Shown here piece after piece: positions 1 to 11,437 of a DNA stretch of 64,000 nt. The stretch is taken from positions 54,660,093-54,724,092 of the forward strand of contig NC_030812.1 of NCBI RefSeq assembly GCF_001704415.2, read 5' to 3'. The notes beneath the pieces are model-generated. The model was not told the DNA's origin and did not search any database. It saw only the letters and a program-made list of their open reading frames with translations. Source of the DNA: Capra hircus (taxonomy: Eukaryota > Chordata > Mammalia > Artiodactyla > Bovidae). Every line of letters begins with the position of its first letter. The first letter of the stretch is position 1. A program made the position numbers and the translations under genes.

Positions 1-633
1 AGGAATGACCTGCAACAGTTGTCAGTCTTGATCCATGCTGGCAGGCTCTGCCTGGAGGGGGACCTGGCTCCCTGCACAGGAAGGTCCACATGCTGTCCCT
101 GGGACTGCACCACTCACCATTTTTATGACAGCTCTGGCCCATGGGAGTAACTCACTGATGGCAGGCTGTTTGTCTCATCGCTCTCCTTTGTTCTTAATAG
201 GAGAGAAACCTATGGTAGCAGTAAGGTGGACCTAATGGGGCCTGGAGTTCTGCTTTGTACCCATTTAATACTGAGGAATGAAGTCCATGGTGAAGCTCCA
301 TTTTCTCTTCTAACATCTGTCCAACAACTGTCATGAAAGCCTGAGCCTCAATAGCATTGCTGTCTGTAATCAGACGTCTTTTGACAGTTCCGTGGCTCTG
401 AGCAGTCCCTGCTGCAGTCTTGCCTTTGTGGTGGGGCTGTTCTGGTCTTTTGCTTTTCTGGGGAAAAATCCACTGCAAAAAGTGCTTAATTCTTTCTCTG
501 AAATCGTTTTTTAAACCTTCCCCTTCTTCAGGATTAGCTGGTGAGACTTGCTTTGTAGGGACTCCGCTGATTCCTTTCTCTGGCCAGGGTGGCTCATCTT
601 GCAGGCCTGGTGGGACCTCCGTACTGCCAACCC
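1..633 (-). pseudogene. SPATA31-like pseudogene, C-terminal fragment (partial)
   Basis: One minus-strand frame is open from about 619 down to 197 and then reads through two stops (194-196 and 152-154) to the window edge in the same frame. The translation includes FRERIKHFLQWIFP, EAQAFMTVVGQMLEEKMELH and, beyond the stops, a Trp/Arg/Pro-rich stretch. This pattern resembles the C-terminal region of the SPATA31 (FAM75) family, testis proteins with one very large last exon. Coding character continues past both stops without a frameshift, which points to a decayed gene copy rather than chance. The upstream (more N-terminal) part is cut off at 634 by an L1, and I do not recognise its continuation beyond 12197. 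It may be a real gene's broken last exon or a duplicated fragment. Family assignment is from memory of the motif pattern. Confidence 0.6.
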
Positions 634-2449
634 CTTTTTATTTTTATTTTTAATTGAAGGATAATTGCTTTACAGAATTTTGTTGTTTTCTGTCAAACCT
701 CAACATGAATCAGCCATAGGCATACATATATCCCCTCCCTTTTGAACCTCCCTCCCATCTCCCTTCCCATCCCACCCCTCTAGGTTGATAGAGAGCCCCT
801 GTTTGAGTTTCCTGAGACATACAGCAAATTCCCGTTGACTATCTATTCTACATATGGTAATGTAAGTTTCCATGTTGCTCTTTCCATACATCTCACCCTC
901 TCCTCCCCTCTCCCCATGTCCATAAGTTTATTCTCTATGTCTGTTTCTCCATTGCTGCCCTGTAAATAAATTCTTCAGTACCATTTTTTTAGATTCCGAA
1001 TATATGTGTTAGAATATGATATTTATCTTTCACTTTCTGACTTGCTTCAGTCTGTTTAATAGGTTCTAGGTTCATCCACCTCATTAGAAATGACTAAAAG
1101 GCATTCCTTTTTCTAGCTGAGTAATATTCCATTGTGTATATGTACCACAACTTTTTTATCCAATTATCTATCAATGGACATCTAGGTTGCTTTCATGTTC
1201 TAGCTATTGTAAATAGTGCTGCAATGAGCAATGGGATACATGTGTCTTTTTCAGTTTTGGTTTCCTCAGGGTGTATGCCTAGGACTGGGATTGGTGGGTC
1301 ATATGGTGGTTTTATTCCTAATTTTTTGAAGAATCTCCATACCATCTTCCATAGTGGCTGTGTCAGTTTACATTCCCAACAGTGCAAGAGCATTCCCTTT
1401 TCTCCACACCCTCTCCAGTATTTATTGCTTGTAGACTTTGATGATGGCTATTCTGACTGGTATGAGGTGAAATTTCATTGTAGTTTTGATCTGCATTTCT
1501 CTAATAATGAGCAATGTTGAGTATTTTTTCATGTGTTTCTTAGCTATCTGTGTGTCTTCTTTGGAGAAATGTCTGTTTAGGTCTTTTTCCCACTTTTTGA
1601 ATGGATTGTTTGTTTTTCTGGTATTGAGTTGTATCAACTGCTTATGTATTTTGGAAGTTAACCCTTTGTCAGTTGTTTCATTTGCTATTATTTTCTCCCA
1701 ATCTGAGGGTTGTCTTTTCACCTTGCTTATAGTTTCCATTGCTGTGCAAAAGATTTTAAGTTTAATCAGGTCCCACTTGTTTACTTTTGTTTTTATTTCC
1801 ATTACTCTAGCAGATGGGTCATAGAGGATCTTGCTTTGATTTATGTCACTGAGTATTCTGCCTTTCTTTTCCTCTAAGAGTTTTATAGTTCTGCCCTTAC
1901 ATTTAGATCTTTCATCCATGTTGAGTTTATCTTTGTGTATGGTGTTATGAAGTGTTCTAATTTCATTCTTTTACATGTAGCTGTTGAGTTTTCCCAGCAC
2001 CACTTATTGAAGAGGCTGTCTTTACCCCCATTGTATATTCTTGCCTCTTTAGCCAAAAAAAAAAAAAAAAGGTACACATAGGTGCATGGGTTTATTTCTG
2101 GACTTTCTATCTTGTTCCATTGGTCTATATTTCTGCTCTTGTGCCAGTCCCATACTGTCTTGATGATTGTAGCTTTGTAGTATAATCTGAAGTCAGGAAG
2201 ATTGATTCCTCTAGCTGCATTCTTCTTTCTCAAGACTGCTTTGGCTATTCAAGGTCTTTTGTGTTTTCATATGAATTGTGAAAAATTTTTATCTAGTTCT
2301 GTGAAAAATGTCATGGGTAATTTCATAGGGATCACAATGAATATGTAGATTGTGTTTGGTAGTATAGTCATTTTCACAATATTAATTCTTCCTACCCCAA
2401 AACATGGAATATCTCTCCATCTGTTTATGTCATCTTTTATTTCTTTCAT

Positions 2450-5258
2450 TAGTTCAATTCAGACTCCCAGTTATATTCAACTCTTTGCAAACCCATGGAC
2501 TACAGCACACCAGGCCTCCCTATCCATCACCAACTCCCGGAATTTACTCAAACTCAAATCCGTTAAGTTGGTGATGCCATCCGACCATCTCATCCTCCAT
2601 CATCACCTTTTCCTCCCACCTTCAATATTTCCCAGCATCAGGGCTCTTTTCAAATGAGTCAGTTCTTCACATCAGGTGGCAAAGTATTGAAGTTTCAGCT
2701 TGAACATCAGTTTTCCAATGAATATTCAGGACTGATTTCCTTTAGGATGAACTGGTTGGATCTCCTTGCAGTCCAAGGGATTCTCAAGAGTCTTCTCCAA
2801 CACCAGTGTAAAAGCATCAATTCTTCAGCATTCAGCTTTCTTTATAGTCCAACTCTCACATCCATACATGACTACTGGGAAAACCATAGCTTTGACTAGA
2901 TGGACCTTTGTTAGCAAAGTAATGTCTTTGCTTTTTAATATGCTATCTAAGTTGGTCATAACTTTTCTTCAAAGCGTCTTTTAATTTCATGGCTGCAGTC
3001 ACCATCTATAGTGATTCTGGAGCCCAAAAAAATGTCACTGTTTCCCCATCTATTTGCCAGAAAGTGCTGGGACTGGGTGCCATGATCTTAGTTTTCTGAA
3101 TGTTGAGTTTTAAACCAGCTTTTTCACTCTCCTCTTTCACTTTCATCAAGAGGCTCTTTAGTTCTTCTTCGCTTTCTGCCATAAGGGTGGTGTCATCTGC
3201 ATATCTGAGGTTATTGATATTTCTCCCGGCAATCTTGATTCCAGCTTGTGCTTCCTCCAGTCCAGCGTTTCTCATTATGTACTCTGCAAATAAGTTAAAT
3301 AAGCAGTGTGACAATATACAGCCTTGACGTACTCCTTTTCCAATTTGGAACCCAGTCTGTAGTTCCATGTCCAGTTCTAACTGTTGCTTCCTGAACTGCA
3401 TACAAATTTCTCAAGAGGCAAGTCAGGTAATCTGGTATTCCCATCTCTTTCAGAATTTTCCACAGTTTATTGTGATCTACACAGTCAATGGCTTTGGCAT
3501 AATCAATAAAGCAGAAGTAGATGTTTCTCTGGAACTCTCTTGCTTTTTCGATGATCCAGCAGATGTTGGCAATTTGATCTCTGGTTCCTCTGCCTTTTCT
3601 AAAACCAGCTTGAATATCTGGCAGTTCACATACTATTGAAGCCTGGCTTGGAGAATTTTGAGCATTACTTTACTAGCATGTCAGAGGAGTGCAATTGTGC
3701 GGTAATTTGGGCATTCTTTGGCATAGACTTTCTTTCAGATTGGAATGAAAACAGACCTTTTCCACTCCTATGGCCACTGCCAAGATTTCCAAATTTGCCG
3801 GCATACTGAGTCCAGCAGTTTCACAGCATCATATTTTAGGATTTGAAATACCTCAACTGGAATTCCATCACTTCCACTAGCTTTGTTCGTAGTGATGCTT
3901 CCTAACACCCACTTGACTTTGCATTCCAGCATGTCTGGCTCTAAGTGAGTGATCACACCATTGTAATTATCTGGGTCATGATCTTTTTTGAATAGTTCTT
4001 CTGTGCATACTTGCCACCTCTTCTTAATATCTTCTGCTTCTGTTAGGTCCATACCATTTCTGTCCTTCCCATCTTTGCATGAAATATTCCCTTGTTATCT
4101 CTATTTTCTTGAAAAGATCTCATCTTTCCCATTCTATTGTGTCATTTCTTTGCATTGATCACTGAGGAAGGCTTTCTTATCTCTCCTTGCTATTCTTTGG
4201 AACTCTGCATTCAAATGGGTATATCGTTCCTTTTCTCCTTTGCCTTTCACTTCTATTCTATTCACACATATTGGTAAGGCCTCCTCAGACAACCATTTGG
4301 GATTTTTGCATTTATTTTCCATGGGGATAACCTTGATCCCTGACTCCTTTACAATGTCACAAACCTCCGTCCATAGTTCTTCAGGTACTCTGTGTATCAG
4401 ATCTAATCCCTTGAACCTATTTGTCATTTCCACTGTATAATCATAAGGGATTTGATTTAGGTCATACCTGAATGGTCTAGTGGTTTTCCCTACTTTCTTC
4501 AATTTAAGTCTGAATTTGGCAATAAAGAGTTCATAATCCGAGCCACAGTCGGTTCCTGGTCTTGTTTTTGCTGACTGTATGGAACTTCTCCATCTTTGGC
4601 TGCGAAGAATATAATCAATCTGATTTCAGTATTGACCATCTGGTGATGTCCTTGTGTAGAGTCTTCTCTTGTATTGTTAGAAGAGAGTGTTTGCTATGAC
4701 CAGCGCATTCTCTTGGCAGAACTCTATTAGCTTTTGCCCTGCTTCATTCTGTACTCCAAGGCCAAATTTGTTACTCCAAGTATTTCTTGACTTCCTACTT
4801 TTGCATTTAGTCCCCTATAATGAAAAGGGCATCCTTTGGGGGTGTTAATTCTAGAAGGTCTTGTAGGTCTTCATAGAAATGTTCAACTTCAGCTTCTTCA
4901 ACATTACTGGTCGGGGCATAGACTTGAATTACTGTGATATTGAATGGTTTGCCTTGGAAACGAACAGAGATCATTCTGTCGTTTCTGAGACTGCATCCAA
5001 GTACTGCATTTCAGACTCTTTTGTTGACTATGATGGCCACTCCATTTCTTCTAAGGGGTTCTAGCCCACAGTAGTAGATATAATGGGCATCTGAGCTAAA
5101 TTCACCCATTCCAGTCCACTTTAGTTCTCTGATTCCTAAAATGTCGATGTTCACTCTTGCCATCTTCTGTTTCAACACTTCCAATTTGCCTTTATTCATG
5201 GACCTAACATTCCAAGTTCCTATGCAACATTGTTCTTTATAGCATTGGACTTTAAACT
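2450..5258 (-). mobile_element. BovB LINE, 5'-truncated, inserted in L1 ORF2
   Basis: The 2.8-kb minus-strand BovB (RTE clade) starts with the 3' end at 2450 and runs back to the endonuclease N-terminus near 5199. It is flanked by an 11-bp near-identical target duplication (2439-2449 and 5259-5269, one mismatch), and the L1 reading resumes exactly across it. Coding remnants include endonuclease (5199-5011), linker (4502-4134, 4052-3768) and reverse transcriptase (3401-3006) with QGCILS and RYADDTTL. Frames are broken by stops and indels. Confidence 0.93.
3006..3401 (-). pseudogene. BovB reverse transcriptase remnant
   Basis: The 131-codon fragment spans the RT palm. It has GVRQGCILS, a FNLFAEYIMRNAG block and the catalytic RYADDTTL. 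Flanking BovB coding sequence continues in other frames, so this is part of a decayed RT gene and not an independent protein. Confidence 0.85.
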
Positions 5259-5983
5259 ATTTCATTCATGTCTTATAATTTTCTGTGTACAGTTCTTTTC
5301 TCTCCTTAAGTAAGTCTATTCCTAGATAGTTAATTCTTTTTGCTGCAATGGTGAATGGGATTGATTCTTTAATTGCTCTTTCTGAATTTTCATTGTTAGT
5401 ATATAGAAATGCAATATATTGCATTCTGTATTTATTTTGTATCCTGCAACCTTGCTAAATTCACTGATTAGCTCTAGTAATTTTCTAAAGCTACCTTTAG
5501 GGTTTTCTATGTACAGTATCATGTCATCTGCAGACAGTGAGAGCTTTACTTCTTTTCTGATCTGGATCCCTTTTATTTCTTTTTCTTCTCTGATTGTTAT
5601 AACCAGGACTCCCAGAACTATGTTGAATAATAGTGGTGAAAGTGGATACCCTTGTCTTTTTCCTGATCTTAGGGAGAATGCTTTCAGTTTTTCACCATTG
5701 AGAAAAATGTTTGCTGTTGACTTATCATATATGGCCTTTACTATGTTAAGGTAAAGGTGCATGATCAAGGTGCATGAGCTTTTAGATGTGTTGCTGAATT
5801 CTGTTTGCTAAAATTTTATTGAGGATTTTTGCATCTATGTTCATCAGTGATATTGGCCCGTAGTTTTCCTTTTTTGTGTTGCTTTTGATTTTGGTATCAA
5901 GATGATGGTATCCTTGTAGAATGAGTTGGGAAGTGTTCCTTTCTCTGCAATTTTTTTGAAAGAGTTTTAGAAGGATAGACACT

Positions 5984-6640
5984 TCAGTTCAGTTCAGTTC
6001 ATTTCAGTCGCTCAGTCGTGTCCGACTCTTTGAGACCCCATGAATCGCAGCACGCCAGGCCTCCCTGTCCATCACCAACTCCCAGAGTTCACTCAGACTC
6101 ACGTCCATCGAGTCCGTGATGCCATCCAGCCATCTCATCCTCTGTCGTCCCCTTCTCCTCCTGCCCCCTATCCCTCCCAGCATCAGAGTTTTTTCCAATG
6201 AGTCAACTCTTCGCATAAGGTGGCCAAAGTACTGGAGTTTCAGCTTTAGCATCATTCCTTCCAAAGAAATCCCAGGGCTGATCTCCTTCAGAATGGACTG
6301 GTTGGATCTCCTTGCAGTCCAAGGGACTCTCAAGAGTCTTTTCCAACATCACAGTTCAAAAGCATCAATTCTTCGGCGCTCAGCTTTCTTTACAGTCCAA
6401 CTCTCACATCCATACATGACCACTGGAAAAACCATAGCCTTGACTAGATGGACCTTAGTCGGCAAAGTAATGTCTCAGCTTTTGAATATGCTATCTAGGT
6501 TGGTCATAACTTTTCTTCCAAGGAGTAAGCGTCTTTTAATTTCATGGCTGCAGTCACCATCTGCAGTGATTTTGGAGCCCCCAAAAATAAAGTCTGACAC
6601 TGTTTCCACTGTTTCCCCATCTATTTCCCATGAAGTGATG
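5984..6640 (-). mobile_element. BovB LINE 3' fragment inserted in L1 ORF2
   Basis: A 657-bp severely 5'-truncated BovB begins with the (GTTCA)-type tail and the revcomp of the typical end '...gagtcggacacgactgagcg'. It is flanked by an 11-bp duplication (5973-5983 and 6641-6651, two mismatches). L1 ORF2 sequence continues on both sides. Confidence 0.92.
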
Positions 6641-8640
6641 GAATAGGCACTAGCTCATCTCTAAATGTTTGATAGAATTCTTCTGTGAAGCCATCTGGTC
6701 CTGGGCTTTTGATTTTGGGGGAGATTTTTTAACACAGCTTCAATGTCAGTGCTTGTAACTGGGTTGTTCATAATTGCTATTTCTTCCTGGTTCAGTCTTG
6801 GAAGATTGAACTTTTCTATGAATCTGTCCATTTCTTCCAGGTTATCCATTTTATTGCCATATAGTTGTTCATAATAGTCTCTTATAATCCTTTGTATTTC
6901 TGCATTGTCTGTTGTAACCTCTCCTTTTTCATTTCTAATTTTGTTGATTTGATTCTTCTCTCTTTTTTTCTTGATAAGTCTGGCTAAAGGATTGTCAATG
7001 TTGTTTATCTTCCAAAGAACCAGCTTTTGGTTTTATTAATTTTTCATTTCTTCTTCAATTATTTCTGCTCTGATCTGTATGATTTCTTTCCTTCTACTAA
7101 TTTTGGGGGGTTTTTTGTTCTTCTTTTTCCAGTTGTTTTAGGTGTAAAGTTAGGTTGTCTATTTGATGTTATTCTTGTTTCTTTAGGTAGGATTGTATTG
7201 CTATAAACTTCCCTCTTAGGACTGCTTTTTTTGCATCGCATAGGTTTTGAGTTGTCATGTTTTCATTGTCATTTGTTTCTAGAATTTTTTTGATTTCCCT
7301 TTTGATCTTTTCAGAAACTTGTTGGTTATTTAGAAATGTGCTGTTTAACCTCCATGTGTTTGTTGTTTCTTACAATTTTTATCTTGTAATTGATATCTAG
7401 TCTCATAGTGCTGTGGTCAGAGAAGATGCTTGATAAGATTTCAATTTTCTTACGTTTACTGAGGTTTGATTTGTGACCCAAGATGTGGTCCATCCTGGAG
7501 AATGTTCCATGTGCACTTGAGAAGAAGGTGTATTCTTCTGCATTTGGAGGTAACGTTCTGAAGATATCAATGAGATCCATCTCATCTAATGTATCATTTA
7601 AGACTTGTGTTTCCTTATTAATTTTCTGTTTTGATGATCTGTCCATTGGTGTGAGTAGGGTGGTAAAGTCTCCTACTATTATTGTGTTATTGTCAATTTC
7701 TCCTTATATGTCTGTTAGTGTTTCTCTTATGTATTGAGGTGCTCATATGTTAGGTGCATAGATATTTACAATTGTTATGTCTTCTTCTTGTATTGATCTT
7801 CTTCTTGTCTGTGACTTTTGGTTGGAGCATTTATTCCATTTACATTTAAAGTAATTATTGATATGTATGTTCCTATTGCCATTTCTTAATTTTGGGAATT
7901 GGTTTTGGAGATCTTTTTCTTCTCTTGTATTTCTTGACTATATAAGCCCACTTAACATTTGTTGTAAAGCTGGTTTGGTTGTACTGAATTCTCTTAACTT
8001 TTCCCTGTCTGAAAAGCTTTTGATTTCTCCATCAATTTTGAATGAGATCCTTGCTGCGTACAGTAATCTTGGTTGTAGATTTTTTCCCTTTCAGAACTTT
8101 AAATATATCCTGCCATTCCCTCTGGCCTGCAGAGTTTCTGCTAAAAGATCAGCTGTTAAGAATATGGGGTTTCCCTTGTATGTTACTTGCTGCTTCTCCC
8201 TTGCTGCCTTTAATATTCTTTCTTTGTGTTTAGTTTTTGTTAGTTTGATTGGTATGTGTCTTGGCATGTTTCTCCTTGGGTTTTTCCTGTTTGGGACTCT
8301 TTGTGCCTCTTGAATTTGACTGGCTATTTTCTTTTCCATGTTGGGGAAATTTTCAACTATAATCTCTTAAAATTTTTTCTCATACCCTTTCTTTTTCTCT
8401 TCTTCTTCTGAGACACCCTATAATTCAAATGTTGGTGTGTTTGATAATGTCCCAAGGTTTCTGAGACTATCCTCAGTTCTTTTCATTCTTTTTACTTTAT
8501 TCTGCTCTTCAGAAGTTGTTTCCACCATTTTATATTCCAGTTCACTGATTCGTTCTTCTGCTTCAGCTATTCTGCTATTGATTCCTTCTAGAGTATTTTT
8601 AATTTCAATAATTGTGTTGCTTGTCTCTGTGTGTTTATTC

Positions 8641-9090
8641 TTTTTTTTTTTTTTTGATCTTTGTACACTTTTATTGCACAGTGATTGTTTCTTTTTTTTT
8701 TTAATTTATTTATTACGTTTATTTTATGTTTATTTATTTATTTATTTTTTCTTACATGCGTTCCCAAACATGAACCCCCCTCCCACCTCCCTCCCCACAA
8801 CATCTCTCTGGGTCATCCCCATGCACCTGCCCCAAGCAAGCTGCACCCTACGTCAGACATGGACTGGCGATTCAATTCTTACATGACAGTATACATGTTA
8901 GAATTCCCATTCTCCCAAATCGTCCCACCCTCTCCCTCTCCCTCTGAGTCCAAAAGTCCGTTATACACATCTGTGTCTTTTTTCCTGTCTTGCATACAGG
9001 GTCGTCATTGCCATCTTCCTAAATTCCATATATATGTGTTAGTATACTGTATTGGTGTTTTTCTTTCTGGCTTACTTCACTCTGTATAAT
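8641..9090 (-). mobile_element. Young L1 3' end with 3' transduction, inserted in L1 ORF1
   Basis: Read on the minus strand, L1 3'UTR sequence (9090 to about 8735) ends in an A/T-rich tail, then about 35 bases of non-L1 sequence (8690-8656) with AATAAA at 8675-8670, then a second poly(A) (8655-8641). That is the layout of an L1 transcript that read past its own signal and ended at a downstream one. Host L1 ORF1 sequence resumes at about 9091. Confidence 0.8.
8670..8675 (-). terminator. Polyadenylation signal in the transduced segment
   Basis: The minus strand has AATAAA 14 bases before the outer poly(A) tract (8655-8641). The spacing is right for the signal that ended the source transcript. 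Confidence 0.65.
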
Positions 9091-10966
9091 TCTTTAATTG
9101 CTAGGTCTGTGTTAATTGATTCTTACATTTTCTCCATCTTGTTTTCAAGGTTTTTTATCATCTTTACTATCATTATTCTGAATTCTTTTTCAGGTAGCTT
9201 GCCTATTTCCTCTTCATTTATTTGGACTTCTGTGTTTCTAGTTTGTTGCTTCATTTGTGTAGTATTTCTCTGCCTTTTCATTATTTTTTTTTAACTTATT
9301 GTGTTTGAGGTCTCCTTTTCCCGGGCTTCAAGGTTGAATTTTTTCTTCTTTTGGTTTCTGCCCTCCTAAGGTTGGTCCAGTGGCTTGTATAAGTTTATTA
9401 TAGGGTGAGATTTGTGCTGAGTTCTTTGTTTGTTTGTTTGTTTTTCCCTTGTTGGGCAAGGCTGAGTGAGGTGGTACTCCAGTCTGCTGAAGATTGGGTT
9501 TGTATTTTTGATTGTTGTTTAGATGAGACATCCTGCACAGGGTGCTACTGGTAGTTGGGTGATGCTGGGTCTTGTATTCAAGTGATTTCCTTCGTGTGAG
9601 TTCTCATTATTTGATACTCTCTAGGTAGTTCTGTAGTAGTCTAGGGTCTTGGAGTCAGTGCTCCAACTCCAAAGGCTAAGGGCTTGATCTCTGGTCAGGA
9701 ATGAAGATTCCACAAGTGGTTTGTTACGGCATTAAGTGAGATTAAAACAGTATCCAAAAACAAGAAACCAAAAATGAACCCCAGACAAATGGTAGTTTAA
9801 AAATCAGGCAAATAATAATTAAAATAATGGAATGTGCACATATTACACATACACCCATGAGCAAAGTCAAAGCAGTCCAACAAAAATAAAGTACAGTAGA
9901 CTCACCTGGCAAACAAAGGAAATCAAAATTATATTTACCAGTTAAGTACAAAACTAATTAAAGCACAAACTGAAAGCAAAACTAAAGCAAGGTGCCAAGT
10001 GGGGAATAAAGCAATGAAAACAAAACTATCAAATATGTTGATAGGAAAGGAAAGAAAGAATAGATATGCAAATTTAAACAGAGGTAGAGGAAGAAGATTT
10101 GTATACATTAAAGATTAACTGCAATGGGAGAAGAACAATAGAAAAGGCAAACAAAGGAATAAATGTAGAAAAAATATAATAGGTTTAAAAAAATTAAAAT
10201 TAAAAAAAGAAAAAGGAAACCTCCAGAGAACTGAAAAGCCCAGTGTAGTGGCAGAGGTTTATAACAACAATAAAAACTGTGACTGAGAAAAAAAGCTCAA
10301 AAGCTTAATTAGATTTCATACTGCCAACAAAATCAACAACTACAACAGAAGCAGAGGCGGGGGGTGGGGGATGATGCAGTGGGGGAGAGAAAAAAGTACA
10401 AAAGGATCTATAGAACAATCAAAACCTAAGAATAATAAATGATTTTCTTGAATCATTGTTGTCAGAGCCCTTTCCCTCACTGAGTGTCACAGTCCTCCTC
10501 ACCTCCCTAGGATGCCCTCCAACAATGTGCTGATCTCTGGACCTACTGTGGGGACAGCTCAGATTCTAATGTGGTCCTACTCCTGTGTGTTCTTGCCTCC
10601 AATGCTCACAGCTATCAGAACTAGTGTGTTTTCTTTTGTGGGAGCTTTCAATGTCCTTTTATATATTCCATAGACACAGAGTCTCCCTAGTTGATTGTGT
10701 GGATTTAACCTGCAGCTCCTACATTGGTGGGAAGTTTGGGTCTTCTTTCTTAGCCACAATGCCCCTGGGTTTCATGTGTGGTTTTATTTCCACCTCTTCA
10801 TGTGGGTGGTTCACTGGGGTTTGCTTCTCAGACTGTTCTGGAGGACTTTGGTTTGCACTGTGAGGGCCAGGTGTGGAGGTGGTCCAGTTGCTTGGGTCAC
10901 AGTGGTTCTGGCAGCACCAGGTACTCAGGGGAGTTGGTGGCTAGGGCAGCAGGAAATATAGCACTC

Positions 10967-11094
10967 TGGAAAGGTATGGCAATCAGTATTGACCAATACG
11001 CTCCAGTATTCTTGCCTGGAGAACTCCCCTCCCTGACAGAGAAGCCTGGCAGGCCACAGTCTTCAGGGTACAAAGAGTTGGACATGACTGAAGT
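10967..11094 (+). repeat. Bov-A-like SINE unit inside the L1 5'UTR
   Basis: About 125 bases read like the Bov-A2/Bov-tA body: a 'ggcaa' block, then CTCCAGTATTCTTGCCTGGA, then 'gaagcctggcaggccacagt' and finally an 'agagttggacatgactgaag' end. The orientation is opposite to the L1. It could be a SINE that inserted into this copy or a constant part of this L1 subfamily's leader. Confidence 0.6.
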
Positions 11095-11397
11095 GATCCT
11101 GTGTGCAAAGACAGATGCAAGATTTTTTAGCCTGTGGCAGCTCCGCCCCAGTGACAGTTGAGAGTGAAGGTGGCCCTGCTGCTTGGCTTGTGGGGGCCCT
11201 GGTGGTGCCAAGTGTGCAGGGACACAGGACTGCCTCTGCCGGGCCCTATCAGAGTCTTTTATCAAGCCTCTTGTAACTGGTGATCAGAAGGCCTCTTTGG
11301 CCAATCTTTCTCCATAGCTCCGCCCATTCAGGCACTTAGAGGGCTCCCTTACCTGGGACCCTTCTCTGTTGTTTGGCATGTCAGGCACAGAGAGAGT

Positions 11398-11437
11398 CCC
11401 CCCCAACCCTCACCACCCCCCTCCCCCTCCCCACCCC
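11398..11437 (-). other. G-quadruplex-capable tract in the L1 5'UTR
   Basis: The plus strand has at least five C-runs of three to seven bases within 40 bases, so the L1 sense strand is G-rich and fits the usual G4 motif. Folding is inferred from sequence alone. Confidence 0.5.

Larger units (their letters stand above)
990..7882 (-). pseudogene. L1 ORF2 remnant (endonuclease / reverse transcriptase)
   Basis: ORF2p nicks target DNA and reverse-transcribes L1 RNA at the nick. The start ATG reads backward from 7882, 55 bases after the ORF1 stop, followed by the N-terminal sequence ending in VNGINAPTK. Endonuclease sequence is clear at 7646-7326, including the SDHS motif. The reverse transcriptase core is at 5768-5322 with QGYPLSPLLFN, and the catalytic box reads SADD where FADD is expected. 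Thumb and C-terminal sequence follow at 2449-1134. The gene is broken by two BovB insertions, many stops, an A-run at 2055-2070 and a deletion near 7797-7808 that removes roughly the first third of the endonuclease. Confidence 0.85.
7938..9281 (-). pseudogene. L1 ORF1 remnant (RNA-binding chaperone)
   Basis: ORF1p forms trimers that coat L1 RNA. The ATG lies at 9279-9281 on the minus strand and opens with MKRQRNT. After 52 codons there is an in-frame stop at 9123-9125. A younger L1 fragment then interrupts the gene (8641-9090). The conserved C-terminal RNA-binding part is at 8339-8091, with AAREKQQVTYKG and TADLLAETLQARG, and the frame ends at the stop at 7938-7940. The order and the C-terminal motif make the identity secure. 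The copy is inactive. Confidence 0.85.

Noticed and set aside
8437..8886. 149-codon open frame
   Set aside because: It crosses T-runs and is antisense to L1 sequence. Its Phe/Leu/Ser richness comes from the poly(T).
10585..11265. Overlapping open frames of 88-127 codons
   Set aside because: They lie in the L1 5'UTR, on both strands, with no recognisable protein motif.
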